Assembly (NCBI GenBank): GCA_942493035.1
Contig: OW818666.1
Location: 1-64,000, forward strand
Source of the DNA: WRGT01 sp942493035
GTDB lineage: Bacteria; Spirochaetota; UBA4802; UBA5550
Length of the DNA stretch: 64,000 nt
Direction: 5' to 3'
Part shown: positions 16,499 to 25,209 of the stretch, piece by piece
Layout: each line of letters opens with the position of its first letter
Numbering within the stretch: position 1 is the stretch's first letter
The notes under the pieces: generated by a model
The model's database searches: none
What the model saw: the letters and a program-made list of their open reading frames with translations, nothing else
What the model was told of the DNA's origin: nothing
Program-made: the position numbers and the translations under genes

Positions 16499-17974
16499 CT
16501 ACTTAACCTTTACAAATTCAACTTCGCAGGATGAAACTCCGCCGGCATACTGGTAGAGTATATAAACTCCTCTTTCGCTGAATATGCTTTCAGTTACAGA
16601 CGGGATTCTTCCGGAAACCATCTCTCCGTCAATTGAGAATGAAGCGAATTTCCCGTCCTCAGATGATAGCTCATAATTGTGCCAGTCTGTTCCATGAATC
16701 GGGATGCTCCTTCCATTCACTTCAACTTTTTCACCTTCAAGTTTGATGTGATAAACTTCACTCCTTTCCATTGAGTACGCAGCAAGTATTACAGGTGCTC
16801 CTGAGACAAATCGGCCTCGAACCAGCAGTTTGAATGTTCTTGAAGTGTTAAGTCTGCTGTATAGTCCGGTATGTGCTATTCCTTTGGAATTAAATACTAC
16901 AATGTTTCCGGAAGTTGTTTTTTTAAAGCTGATGGCGCCTGCATCTGCATCTTTAACATGATTCCAGTTTTCAGGAGTGTTGGAGTCGGACCATGCGGTG
17001 AAAAAATCTTCGACACTCCATATCTCCTGCTGGTTTGAAATTGTTATGCTCTGCACATCAAGAGGTTTTAGAAATTTACCGAAGATCCAGCCTTTCACTC
17101 CTCGAAGAGTGGAGACTTTGTACCAGTAGTCTCTTGAGTCCCCGACCTGCATCATATCCATGGATTTTTCAATCTGGATAAGAAGTTCATCTTTAATTGT
17201 TTTCCCTGCAGGTGCACCTGTTACACCCGGCGCATTTCTAAGATTGACACTGTCACCTGCTGAAATATAAAGACGGGAAACCTCCTGGCTTGTGGGGTAC
17301 TTTGCCGCATAGTTATAAATTATATTTTTCAGAAACTCGGCATTCGGTTCCATGCCCGAAGCTCCATCTCTAATAGCGTCAAAAATAATTGAAATCATTT
17401 GAGCTGTATAATTTGATCCGGGATATTTTTTATAGAATCTGCTCATGTAATCAAACACTCTTGTCTGATCCGATGCCATGGCTTTTTTTATCTCATAGAA
17501 ATCAAGATCTTCTATAAACTGGCTCCCTTTGTATCTTGATGCGAATTCATTGTAGAACATACCTTTCGGAGCGATTCGGCTTTTTTTGGCTGCAGGTATA
17601 AATTCAAGATCACCGCCGGTTCTGGCGTTAATGCTCTGAAGTTTCTTTTCAATTTTCTGTTTATACTTTTCAAATTCCGGTTTGTTTTTGTTCTCAAGAG
17701 ATGCATCTTTCAGTTCATCCTCGTAATCGTCTTCAAGCTCCTCGGCAAGTGTATTGAGAGATTTACATCTGTAATAGTATATCTTTTCACCCTCTTCATA
17801 GTTCGCTGTTTTAACAAAACTGTTCAGGGCTTCAATTGCCTCAATATAATCACCATCTTCATAATCTCTGATGGCGGATTCAACGGTGACTCCTCTTGTA
17901 AGGAAGTATATTATTGTGATGAATATTATTATAACAAAAACAATAGCTGAAATAATTGCGGATTTTTTAAACAC
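16499..17974 (-). CDS. Membrane-anchored protein with SH3b domain
   Basis: 491 residues starting at a GTG (17974) with a GAGG ribosome site seven bases upstream. One N-terminal membrane helix (about 5-26), then a helical, TPR-like charged region (about 30-250), then a bacterial SH3 domain (about 253-310, SAGDSVNLRNAPGV through GWIFGKFLKP). The C-terminal 160 residues look like a beta-sandwich of the laminin-G/concanavalin type (GRFVSGAPVILAAYSMERSE, SFSIDGEMVSG). SH3b domains usually bind cell-wall peptides, so a periplasmic wall- or surface-binding role is likely. No catalytic domain was seen. It probably shares a transcript with the mutase gene 72 bases upstream. Confidence 0.8.
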   Translation of the reverse strand: MFKKSAIISAIVFVIIIFITIIYFLTRGVTVESAIRDYEDGDYIEAIEALNSFVKTANYEEGEKIYYYRCKSLNTLAEELEDDYEDELKDASLENKNKPEFEKYKQKIEKKLQSINARTGGDLEFIPAAKKSRIAPKGMFYNEFASRYKGSQFIEDLDFYEIKKAMASDQTRVFDYMSRFYKKYPGSNYTAQMISIIFDAIRDGASGMEPNAEFLKNIIYNYAAKYPTSQEVSRLYISAGDSVNLRNAPGVTGAPAGKTIKDELLIQIEKSMDMMQVGDSRDYWYKVSTLRGVKGWIFGKFLKPLDVQSITISNQQEIWSVEDFFTAWSDSNTPENWNHVKDADAGAISFKKTTSGNIVVFNSKGIAHTGLYSRLNTSRTFKLLVRGRFVSGAPVILAAYSMERSEVYHIKLEGEKVEVNGRSIPIHGTDWHNYELSSEDGKFASFSIDGEMVSGRIPSVTESIFSERGVYILYQYAGGVSSCEVEFVKVK

Positions 17975-18046
17975 TCTACTACCTCGTTGTAATGTAAATT
18001 TGGTTTATGTTATCGATATTATTGTTAAATCTATCTGATCTTAAAA

Positions 18047-19267
18047 CTATAAAGAACCTTTAATCATTATTTCAATAATATTGTGAGCATGTTCAACAAG
18101 AAGACCTGTTGCAGCGGCATCCTTCTCGCAGAATGAAGTTGCACTATATTTTTTTTTCTCTTCTATGAATTGATCGCTGCTGTATATACAGAACGGTACC
18201 GGATCTGATGTATGTGTTTTGATTTTTACTGGTGTCGGATGATCGGGCATGAGGAGTATTGTGTATTCTTCAAATTTTTTCATACCTTCCAGTACCGGTC
18301 CAACAACCAGCGAATCGAAATCCTCTATTGATTTTATTTTATGTTCCATGTTCCCTTCATGTCCCGATTCGTCGGGGGATTCTACATGAAGAAAAATAAA
18401 ATTAGAATCACTCAGTGAATTTAAAAGAGCGTCGGCTTTTCCGGAATAATTAGTATCGATATAGCCGGTTACACCTTCGACGTGAATCGGAGTAAGCCCT
18501 GCTGCTTTACCGATTCCATGAATAAGGTCAACGGCCGAAATTGTATGTCCGTAAAGTCCGAATCTCTCCATGAGAGTCTCCATGGCAGGGCGTCTCCCCC
18601 CTCCCCATAGCCAGATCGATTCAGGATCCCCCTGATATTTTTTCATCCCTTCTTTTATTGCCGCTGAATTTGCTATTATCGATTTAGATCGCGCCATCAG
18701 ATCTCTCATAACATCAGCACCGCTGCCTGAAGGGAGATAACTGCCGGTGTTCTCATCCTGAATATCGTGAGGGGGAGTAGTAACAGTAATCTCTTTGTGC
18801 GGATAATTTCTCCACACCATAATGTTCCGGTATGATACTCCGGGATAAAACTCTATCCCTTCATTCTTAAGATGGAGTTTTAACTCATCGATAATTATTT
18901 CGGACAGTCTGCTGTCAATGTGATCTGAAGTGAAATCTTTCATAATGCCGTCAGCGGCGTTAACTATATTGCAGCGGAATGCTGTGTCATCGGGTCCAAG
19001 TTCAATACCGAGATTGATCGCCTCAAGCGGAGCTCTTCCAGAGAAATATACCACAGGATCATATCCGAATATGGATAGATTGGCAGTGTCGCTCCCTGGA
19101 GACATCCCTTCCGGAACGGTATTTGTAAGACCGTTTATTCCGTTCTTCGCCATGAAGTCCATATTCGGCGTTTTACAGTGTTCAAGAATAGTTTTCCCCT
19201 CAAGTTCGTCAAGAGGTAGGTCTGCCATTCCATCGCCAAGGAGTACTATGTATTTTCTGTTATTCAT
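18047..19267 (-). CDS. apgM: 2,3-bisphosphoglycerate-independent phosphoglycerate mutase, archaeal type
   Basis: 406 residues, the usual length for the family. It interconverts 3- and 2-phosphoglycerate in glycolysis and gluconeogenesis. The alkaline-phosphatase-fold motifs are present: LLGDGMADLP (metal-binding Asp12), GMSPGSDTANLSIFGYDP (about 54-71, with the phosphoserine region), and HVESPDESGHEG and LMPDHPTP near the C-terminus for metal binding. The start has a GAGG site. The archaeal-type enzyme is common in anaerobic bacteria and spirochaetes. Confidence 0.93.
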   Translation of the reverse strand: MNNRKYIVLLGDGMADLPLDELEGKTILEHCKTPNMDFMAKNGINGLTNTVPEGMSPGSDTANLSIFGYDPVVYFSGRAPLEAINLGIELGPDDTAFRCNIVNAADGIMKDFTSDHIDSRLSEIIIDELKLHLKNEGIEFYPGVSYRNIMVWRNYPHKEITVTTPPHDIQDENTGSYLPSGSGADVMRDLMARSKSIIANSAAIKEGMKKYQGDPESIWLWGGGRRPAMETLMERFGLYGHTISAVDLIHGIGKAAGLTPIHVEGVTGYIDTNYSGKADALLNSLSDSNFIFLHVESPDESGHEGNMEHKIKSIEDFDSLVVGPVLEGMKKFEEYTILLMPDHPTPVKIKTHTSDPVPFCIYSSDQFIEEKKKYSATSFCEKDAAATGLLVEHAHNIIEIMIKGSL

Positions 19268-19434
19268 TCAATTCCTCATATTAACTTAAACAATTCATAT
19301 ATTTTTTTTCATGATGTCAATATTTTATTTTTTGATGAATTTCTACAGATTATTGCTTTATGATAGACAATTGTATCTTTAATTAGTAGTTTGTCTTATA
19401 TATCGAACAAATTTTAATATTTTGAGGTTTTATC

Positions 19435-20634
19435 ATGTATGAAAGAGACAATGTGCTTAAAAGAATAGTGCCATTCATTGATAAACCGCTAATTAAGCTT
19501 ATAACCGGGATGCGGAGAACAGGTAAAAGCAGTATTATGAAACTTCTGGTTGATTATCTATTAAAATCCGGAGTAGACGAGGGAAGAATCCTTTTTGTCA
19601 ATATGGAATCTATCGATAATATAGAACTTAAAGATTTACTTAAATTTCATAAATTAGTGCGTGATAAAAAAACCGTAAACGGTAAAAAAATATATCTGTT
19701 CATTGATGAAGTTCAGGAGATACCTGAATGGGAAAAACTGATAAACTCATTCCTTGCTGATGACGACGCGGATATTTTTATTTCAGGGTCTAATTCTCAT
19801 CTGTTATCCGGTGAATACGCAACTCTGCTATCGGGGAGATTTTCGGCATTTCAGATTTATCCCCTGGTGTATTCTGAATTCCTTGTTTTTAAAGGGGTGA
19901 AGACCGGTTCAACTGAAATTTTTAATGAATTTTTAAAATTCGGGGGTATGCCCGGCATTCATCACATAGAGTATAAGCAGGAATTTATTTATCACTATCT
20001 TTCAGGTGTTAAAGATAGTGTTGTTCTGAAAGATATTGTCATGCGCTTTAAAATCAGGGATGTACAGCTGCTTGAAAAAATAGTTTTATTTTTAGCCGAT
20101 AACATCGGAAGCATATTCTCGGCAAGGAGTGTGGCAAACTATTTTAAAAGTGAACAACGGACACTTGGTATTGAAACAGTATATAATTATCTCGCCTCGC
20201 TTGAATCTGCTTTTGTTTTCAGCCGTGTGCAGAGATTCGATATTAAAGGGAAACGTCTCCTTGAGACTAATGAAAAATACTACATAACTGATCTCGGGAT
20301 AAGGCACACAATGCTGGGGTTTAAATATGAGAATATTAATGCCTATCTGGAGAATATTGTTTATATTGAACTTCTTAAAAGGGGATACCGTGTTATGATC
20401 GGTAAAATCGATGATTACGAAGTTGATTTTGTAGCTGAGGCTGGTGATAATCGTATTTATATCCAGGTTTGTTATCTTCTGGCAGATGATAAAACAATAG
20501 AGCGGGAATATCGTCCACTTAAAATGATCAAAGACAATTATCCGAAAATGATTCTTTCCATGGATTTACTTCCCGAAAGCAATAATGAGGGAATAAACAG
20601 GTATTATCTGCCTGATTGGCTCCTTGGGAGCTAA
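19435..20634 (+). CDS. AAA-family ATPase with DUF4143 domain
   Basis: 399 residues. The Walker A motif GMRRTGKSS lies at residues 25-33 and the Walker B segment YLFIDEVQEI at about 85-92; an ISGSNSHLLSG sensor-like motif follows. The C-terminal DUF4143 part (about 205-390) includes the nuclease-like DYEVDFVAEAGDNRIYIQVCY core, resembling the PD-(D/E)xK fold. These proteins are widespread, often in accessory regions, and their function is unclear. It stands alone, with a GAGG ribosome site, and its codon use looks ordinary. A possible mobile-island remnant, but no flanking repeat or integrase was seen. Confidence 0.9.
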   Translation: MYERDNVLKRIVPFIDKPLIKLITGMRRTGKSSIMKLLVDYLLKSGVDEGRILFVNMESIDNIELKDLLKFHKLVRDKKTVNGKKIYLFIDEVQEIPEWEKLINSFLADDDADIFISGSNSHLLSGEYATLLSGRFSAFQIYPLVYSEFLVFKGVKTGSTEIFNEFLKFGGMPGIHHIEYKQEFIYHYLSGVKDSVVLKDIVMRFKIRDVQLLEKIVLFLADNIGSIFSARSVANYFKSEQRTLGIETVYNYLASLESAFVFSRVQRFDIKGKRLLETNEKYYITDLGIRHTMLGFKYENINAYLENIVYIELLKRGYRVMIGKIDDYEVDFVAEAGDNRIYIQVCYLLADDKTIEREYRPLKMIKDNYPKMILSMDLLPESNNEGINRYYLPDWLLGS

Positions 20635-20853
20635 CGATAAGTATTATTGTGAATACCATGCTCTGACCCCCTAATCACCTCAAAAAACTCTCTTTTTCAC
20701 AAAAATATAAAAAAATTCGAAAAAAACGAAAAAAACTATCTTATAGATAAAAAACGTTTATATCTTCATATAAACAGCTATAAATATATTTATACGGCTA
20801 TAAACGCTTTCTAGCGGGCTTAATATACATACCAAAGGGAGCGATATTTCGAA

Positions 20854-20872
20854 CAGGGGAAGGTCTCCCCTG
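20854..20872 (+). promoter_or_regulatory. Hairpin in the flaB leader region
   Basis: A 7-bp stem CAGGGGA/TCCCCTG with a five-base loop, eight bases upstream of a boxA-like motif. The 447-base gap from 20635 also has a very AT-rich tract with repeated TATAAA-like words (20700-20805), as expected for a strong promoter or UP element, but no single promoter could be chosen. Confidence 0.45.
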
Positions 20873-20879
20873 AACTTGT

Positions 20880-20894
20880 TGTTCTTTGAAAACT
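20880..20894 (+). promoter_or_regulatory. boxA-like antitermination motif in the first flagellin leader
   Basis: TGTTCTTTGAAAACT matches the boxA element of rRNA leaders (as in Bacillus). The same motif recurs upstream of the second flagellin gene. A TATAAT hexamer overlaps just after it (20896-20901), so a promoter -10 is an alternative reading, though no -35 at proper spacing is present. Confidence 0.5.
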
Positions 20895-21007
20895 GTATAA
20901 TAGTGTAGTTATTGCCTGCTCGACCTCTGTTTGAGAGCTTTAGCGTTTAACCCGTAAAGCCTGATAAAATCCCGGTTGTTGTTCGACTGCCTTAAAACCG
21001 GAAACGA

Positions 21008-21052
21008 AGACTGAAATCCGACTGCCTTCGGACTCAGTCTGGCAAGGAAGCC
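21008..21052 (+). promoter_or_regulatory. Structured leader hairpins upstream of the first flagellin ribosome site
   Basis: Stem one: AGACTGA/TCAGTCT with an inner TCCGA/TCGGA stem (21008-21040). Stem two: GGC/GCC around AAGGAA (21041-21052). A CCGGTT/AACCGG pair lies just upstream. The ribosome site AAAGGAG starts about 17 bases after. Such folding fits translational control or message stability for a very abundant protein. Confidence 0.45.
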
Positions 21053-21081
21053 AGAAATATAGAGAAACAAAGGAGTGTAAC

Positions 21082-21936
21082 ATGATTATCAATCACAACA
21101 TGAGCGCGATTAACGCAAACAGAACATTAAAGTTTTCTCACTGGGGAGTTGACAAGAGTATGGAAAGACTCTCCTCAGGGGAAAGAATCAACAAGGCTGG
21201 TGACGATGCATCTGGTCTTGCGGTATCTGAAAAGATGAGAACCCAGGTTAACGGGCTCCGTCAGGCAGAAAGGAACACAGAGGACGGTATGTCTTTTGTC
21301 CAGACTGCTGAAGGATATCTCAACCAGACTTCGCAGATTATCCAGAGGGTAAGGGTCATGGCTATCCAGTCTGCTAACGGTATTTATAGCGCTTCAGACA
21401 GACAGCTGATCCAGGTGGAGGTATCCGCCCTTGTAGATGAAGTTGATAGAGTTGCTTCTCAGGCTGAATTTAACAGATTCAAAGTCCTGATGGGGGAATT
21501 CTCAAAGGTGAACGCTAAAGGAAGCATGTGGTTCCATATGGGTGCCAATATGAACCAGAGAGAGAGAGTGTACATTGGAACTATGACTGCTGCGTCTTTT
21601 AAGTTTAAAGATGGAACAGGAAAAGTTGCCCTGTCACTTGAATCTCCCGAAGGTGCTAATGCCGCAATTGGTACTCTTGACGAAGCACTGCAGAGACTTT
21701 CTAAACAGAGAGCTGATCTTGGAGCTTACTACAACAGGCTTGATTTTGCCGCTAAGGGTCTTATGACTGCGTATGAAAATATTCAGGCGTCTGAGTCCCG
21801 TATAAGAGATGCTGACATGGCTGAAGAGATGGTTAACTTCACCAAAGATCAGGTTCTTGTACAGAGTGGTACTGCAATGCTTGCGCAGGCAAACGGAAAC
21901 AGTCAGTCTGTTCTCAGGCTGCTTGGCTCTCTCTAA
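21082..21936 (+). CDS. flaB: Flagellin FlaB, filament core protein
   Basis: 284 residues, typical for spirochaetal core flagellins, which keep only the D0/D1 domains. The N-terminus MIINHNMSAINANRTLKF and RLSSGERINKAGDDASGLAV are classic flagellin; SMWFHMGANMNQRERVYIGT (about 149-168) is characteristic of FlaB. The C-terminal D0 helix carries RIRDADMAEEMVNFTKDQVL. It forms the core of the periplasmic flagellar filament, exported by the flagellar type III system. AAAGGAG precedes the start. A second copy follows after a folded 327-base spacer, so the two probably have separate regulation. Confidence 0.96.
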   Translation: MIINHNMSAINANRTLKFSHWGVDKSMERLSSGERINKAGDDASGLAVSEKMRTQVNGLRQAERNTEDGMSFVQTAEGYLNQTSQIIQRVRVMAIQSANGIYSASDRQLIQVEVSALVDEVDRVASQAEFNRFKVLMGEFSKVNAKGSMWFHMGANMNQRERVYIGTMTAASFKFKDGTGKVALSLESPEGANAAIGTLDEALQRLSKQRADLGAYYNRLDFAAKGLMTAYENIQASESRIRDADMAEEMVNFTKDQVLVQSGTAMLAQANGNSQSVLRLLGSL

Positions 21937-21974
21937 TTATGTATTATACAGTTGAAGAAGCGCAATTGAGTGCT

Positions 21975-21989
21975 TGTTCTTTGAAAATT
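21975..21989 (+). promoter_or_regulatory. boxA-like motif in the second flagellin leader
   Basis: TGTTCTTTGAAAATT shares 14 of 15 bases with the motif before the first flagellin gene. No TATAAT follows here, which favours the boxA reading over a promoter reading. Confidence 0.5.
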
Positions 21990-22043
21990 AACCGGTTCTC
22001 GTGCCTCCCTGGCGGAACCGGACTGTTTCAATCCTTGCAAACA

Positions 22044-22111
22044 TGCCGGTTTTCCGGCAGTTTGTGATGCCGGGAGGGCATCATAGACTGCCGGAGAGTT
22101 TCCGGCAGTCT
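22044..22111 (+). terminator. Series of three GC-rich hairpins between the flagellin genes
   Basis: Consecutive stems: TGCCGG/CCGGCA (22044-22059), GATGCC/GGCATC (22066-22082), and an 11-bp perfect stem AGACTGCCGGA/TCCGGCAGTCT (22085-22111). A CCGGTTC/GAACCGG stem lies just upstream (21992-22021). The last has no long T-tract, so it may be an attenuator or stabiliser of the flaB message rather than a full terminator. Confidence 0.55.
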
Positions 22112-22263
22112 TGGTTGCATGGATTATGGGCAGTCCGGCAACATTAAAAGGAGAAAACCTTAGGGCTTAACAGCCTCAGACAGCGGCATGATGTTGCGTC
22201 TGAAAAACCTTAGCTGTATATATAAAAGAGTGACAGCTTTGAAAAAACCAAGGGAGGGTTAAC

Positions 22264-23106
22264 ATGAGAATCAATCATAACATGAGTGCCATATTTGCCA
22301 ACAGGCAGATGCAGAACGTTGCTTCAAGACTTGATAAGTCTATCGAAAAGCTGGCGTCCGGTGAGATGATTAACAGGGCGGGAGATGATGCTTCAGGGCT
22401 TGCCGTATCTGAAAAGATGAGAACTCAGATACATGGTCTCGTACAGGCAGAGAAGAATGCACAGAACGGCATTTCTTTTATACAGGTCGCGGAAGGATCA
22501 TTTCAACAGCTTAACGATATTATGCAGCGCGTACGGTCTCTTGCAGTTCAGTCTGCTAACGGAATTTATTCCAACGGCGACAGGATGCAGATCCAGGTGG
22601 AAGTCTCTCAGCTTATCGATGAGATTGACCGTATTGCTACATCTGCTGAATTCAACAGGCTGAAGATGCTTACGGGGGCATTTGCTAAAACCAGCAAAAC
22701 CGCGAGTATGTTCTTTCACGTTGGAGCAAACAGTAATCAGAGAATCAGGGTCTTCATAGGAACCATGAGTTCCAAAGCTTTGAATCTAATGGAGAACAGC
22801 AAAAAACGTTCAATTTCTACGGTCGGGCAGGCAAACTCCATGATAGGTTATGTTGACTGGGCTTTAGAGAAGCTCAATAGACAAAGGGCAGACCTTGGAG
22901 CATATTATAACAGGCTGGAGAATACGACCAAATCTCTTTCTCTTAATTATGAGAATATGATGGCCGCTGATTCAAGAATACGTGACGTAGATATGGCAGC
23001 AGAAATGGTTAATTTTACAAGGGACCAGATCCTTGTTCAGACTGGTGTTGCGATGTTGGCTCAGGCGAATTTCAAGCCTCAGCTTATTATGAAACTGGTA
23101 GAATAG
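22264..23106 (+). CDS. flaB: Flagellin FlaB, second copy
   Basis: 280 residues, clearly paralogous to the upstream flagellin throughout D0/D1. It begins MRINHNMSAIFANRQMQN, keeps SGEMINRAGDDASGLAVSEK, and has the FlaB stretch SMFFHVGANSNQRIRVFIGT. The C-terminal helix has RIRDVDMAAEMVNFTRDQIL. It differs from copy one mostly in the middle and at the very C-terminus (FKPQLIMKLVE). Spirochaete filaments contain several FlaB types with distinct positions. GGGAGG precedes the start, and a strong terminator follows the stop. Confidence 0.95.
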   Translation: MRINHNMSAIFANRQMQNVASRLDKSIEKLASGEMINRAGDDASGLAVSEKMRTQIHGLVQAEKNAQNGISFIQVAEGSFQQLNDIMQRVRSLAVQSANGIYSNGDRMQIQVEVSQLIDEIDRIATSAEFNRLKMLTGAFAKTSKTASMFFHVGANSNQRIRVFIGTMSSKALNLMENSKKRSISTVGQANSMIGYVDWALEKLNRQRADLGAYYNRLENTTKSLSLNYENMMAADSRIRDVDMAAEMVNFTRDQILVQTGVAMLAQANFKPQLIMKLVE

Positions 23107-23148
23107 GGACTTTTTAGTCAATCAACCGGCAGTGCGGTTTTATGACAC

Positions 23149-23191
23149 TCCCTCTCCGGTCCGGGAAACCGGGGAGGGGACAATTTTTTTT
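23149..23191 (+). terminator. Rho-independent terminator after the second flagellin gene
   Basis: An 11-bp stem (23150-23160 with 23068+10 offset arm 23168-23178, one G-U pair) with a seven-base loop, followed by eight T residues at 23184-23191. This separates the flagellin transcripts from flaG. Confidence 0.88.
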
Positions 23192-23206
23192 GAACAGGAG
23201 GAGTTG

Positions 23207-23224
23207 ATGATTGTAAGTGTTTAA
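23207..23224 (+). CDS. Possible five-codon leader minicistron upstream of flaG
   Basis: ATG ATT GTA AGT GTT TAA, reading MIVSV, sits behind an unusually strong AGGAGGAG ribosome site. It ends 19 bases before the flaG start. It may be a translated leader or a relic of an upstream start; nothing else supports it. Confidence 0.25.
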   Translation: MIVSV

Positions 23225-23243
23225 TTATACATGGAGGTATAAT

Positions 23244-23594
23244 ATGAACGTTGTGAATTTTGTAGAAAATTTTAACAGTAAAATAGGGATCTCCGGAAAC
23301 GGATTTCACGGTGATAAAATTGCTCATCAGGCGAAAGCTGAACCGGTTCATCATGAGATGAAAAATATTGATCCGGAAGAAGTAAAGAGAGCAGTGACCG
23401 AATTAAATAAATTAAGCGGAAATTTTAATGAGAAAGTAAGATTTTCATTTGATGATAAAACAAACAGAGTCATAATTAAAGTGATGGATAGGGATACCAA
23501 CGAAGTTATCAGTGAGATCCCGGGAAAATACTCCATCAGGCTTCTTGAGCATTTCAAGGAGTATATGGGTCTGTTCATTGACGAATCCAGATAG
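23244..23594 (+). CDS. flaG: FlaG family flagellar protein
   Basis: 116 residues from the ATG at 23244, chosen because GGAGG lies six bases upstream; a longer frame lacks a ribosome site. The FlaG domain covers about residues 35-110: ELNKLSGNFNEKVRFSFDD, then VIIKVMDRDTNEVISEIP, ending in the typical helix with LLEHFKEYMGLF. FlaG proteins influence filament length in other bacteria. It lies between flagellin and fliD genes, as usual, though here separated from fliD by an inserted lipase gene. Confidence 0.9.
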   Translation: MNVVNFVENFNSKIGISGNGFHGDKIAHQAKAEPVHHEMKNIDPEEVKRAVTELNKLSGNFNEKVRFSFDDKTNRVIIKVMDRDTNEVISEIPGKYSIRLLEHFKEYMGLFIDESR

Positions 23595-24113
23595 ATTTTA
23601 ACTGGATAGCTTATTTTTTATTTTAAATCCGTATTAAAAGCGGAGGGGGATAGAATTATCTCTTTTCTTTAAACAGCAATAGCAATTGATTGATATTGCT
23701 AAAGCTTCGATATTTCGACATACATAGTGATGATATGTCTGATACAGTCAAACCCGTAGCCAACTCTAAGAAATAATCCGGAATAAAACTTAATAATTAA
23801 ATCCGATCTGTATCCCTTAAGGATTATACTTAGAAGTGTGTTTACTTTTCGTTATTATCTACGCTTTTTGAGCATTTACAGTTTTATTCAACAATACAGG
23901 TTTAATGCCAATATATTACTCTAATTGCTCCATAGGTTAAATTAAATAATCTTTCGGATTCATTTGCACTAAATAATTCATATCAATTTAAGTTATCTTG
24001 TTTTGAGAAGACAATAGTTTCAATGATGTGATTTACTATTTAAACATTCCGCCCGGACGGTTTCCAGAAGAGTGATAAATACGAATTTATGCTAATTTAG
24101 AGAGGGGTTATTA
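23595..24113. other. 519-base AT-rich gene-free region
   Basis: No open frame of note. It holds small imperfect inverted repeats, for example AGCAAT/ATTGCT near 23670-23700 and GACATA/TATGTC near 23718-23740. It carries the likely promoter and leader of the lipoprotein gene downstream, but no clear -35/-10 pair was found. The length is unusual inside a flagellar cluster. Confidence 0.5.
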
Positions 24114-25130
24114 ATGAAAAGATTAAATGGTATCTACAAATGTATTTTTGTTTCCTTAATTCTATTTTCAGTTTTCGCATTCTCAGGCTGTGAAATTGAT
24201 ACGATAAATGATGATATGCCTGATATTGCCGATGCTGTTCTTACACCAGATGCAGATTCTACATCATCCGAGGATATTTCAGAAGATGTTCCTTCTGTAG
24301 TGGAGGATATTCCATCACGCGGTCTATTTACAAGTGATAAGGGTTACGCAAACAGCTCCGTAGGTTTATCAACGGCTGAGTTTAATAATGTATGGCAAAT
24401 GGCCAATCTTACAGCAATAGTTTATCATGATTTATGGGATAAAGCTCTGGCAGGTATCTCTCCGACATTAATACCTTCTCTTGATTTTAAGGGTAATGCA
24501 TCGAGATATGTAGTAGTTAACAGATATTCCGGCAATATGGGATTTTACGCCGAACTTTTCCGTAATCTCGATACAAATGCCTATGTACTTGTATTTCGTG
24601 GAACAAATGCACTGAGTATTGTAGACTGGGTAACAGATCTTGCACAAGCTTTTTCTGTTTTTACATATATACCTAATTCTCAGTACGATGCTGCTGTATA
24701 TCTTGCCAGAAGTGTTAAGGCACAGTATTCGCCTCTTCAGATCGCAGGACACAGCTTAGGCGGCGGTTTGGCTCAACTTGCGGCTCTAGATACAGGATTG
24801 AAAGCAACATGCTTTGATGCTGCCGGTTTAAGTTCAGCCACCTTAACAAGATGGGGCATCACAACGACCAAGCTCAACACCAACAAGATGAAGATAACCC
24901 ATTACAATGTTAAGTATTGCCCTCTTACTGATTCACGAGGTTATATGAACAGCAAATCACCGGATCTGCCAGGTTTTGTCGCCTATAATTATGGAGCAAG
25001 GACTCGCTGGCTGAGAAATATACCCGGAACAGGTTTTGTAATAAATCCTTTAAGAGTTGCAAATCATATGTATCATGCATATGTTTATCAGCTGAAATAT
25101 ACCTACAGCAATACCGGAAACTTCCTATAA
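24114..25130 (+). CDS. Lipase-like (class 3) lipoprotein
   Basis: 338 residues. A signal peptide with lipobox FAFSGC (Cys at about 24) is followed by an acidic, Asp/Ser-rich linker to about residue 70, as in surface lipoproteins. The alpha/beta-hydrolase part has the oxyanion-side motif LVFRGTNALSIVDWVTDL and the nucleophile elbow IAGHSLGGGLAQ with Ser214, typical of class 3 lipases. Catalytic Asp and a C-terminal His (near NHMYHAY) are plausible. It should hydrolyse ester lipids outside the cytoplasm. It breaks the usual flaG-fliD order and is flanked by long gene-free stretches and a strong terminator, which suggests a later insertion. Confidence 0.87.
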   Translation: MKRLNGIYKCIFVSLILFSVFAFSGCEIDTINDDMPDIADAVLTPDADSTSSEDISEDVPSVVEDIPSRGLFTSDKGYANSSVGLSTAEFNNVWQMANLTAIVYHDLWDKALAGISPTLIPSLDFKGNASRYVVVNRYSGNMGFYAELFRNLDTNAYVLVFRGTNALSIVDWVTDLAQAFSVFTYIPNSQYDAAVYLARSVKAQYSPLQIAGHSLGGGLAQLAALDTGLKATCFDAAGLSSATLTRWGITTTKLNTNKMKITHYNVKYCPLTDSRGYMNSKSPDLPGFVAYNYGARTRWLRNIPGTGFVINPLRVANHMYHAYVYQLKYTYSNTGNFL

Positions 25131-25166
25131 AAAAAGAGTCAAATTTACAATTTTTCACTGGAACGA

Positions 25167-25209
25167 TAAATGACAGAACCTGATCCATTAGATCAGGTTC
25201 TGTCATTTA
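25167..25209. terminator. Strong hairpin terminator after the lipase gene
   Basis: A 19-bp perfect stem (25167-25185 with 25191-25209; arms begin TAAATGACAGAACC) with a five-base loop. No T-tract. The remaining 330 bases to fliD are AT-rich, with no gene; the fliD promoter must be there but was not pinned down. Confidence 0.75.

Noticed and set aside
12180..19385. Shared 14-base word TGTATCTTTAATTA near 12183 and 19373
   Set aside because: A short AT-rich match in two AT-rich gaps is expected by chance; no surrounding similarity.
19435..20634. DUF4143 ATPase gene considered as part of a defence island
   Set aside because: It is alone among housekeeping genes, without toxin, nuclease partner, integrase or repeats beside it.
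20771..20803. Possible sigma-28 promoter before flaB (TAAA ... GGCTATAA)
   Set aside because: The words are present, but no pair has the required 14-16 base spacing, and the tract is full of similar AT-rich words.
20880..20894. boxA motif considered as a sign of an rRNA operon
   Set aside because: What follows is a flagellin gene; no 16S, 23S, 5S or tRNA sequence is present in the window.
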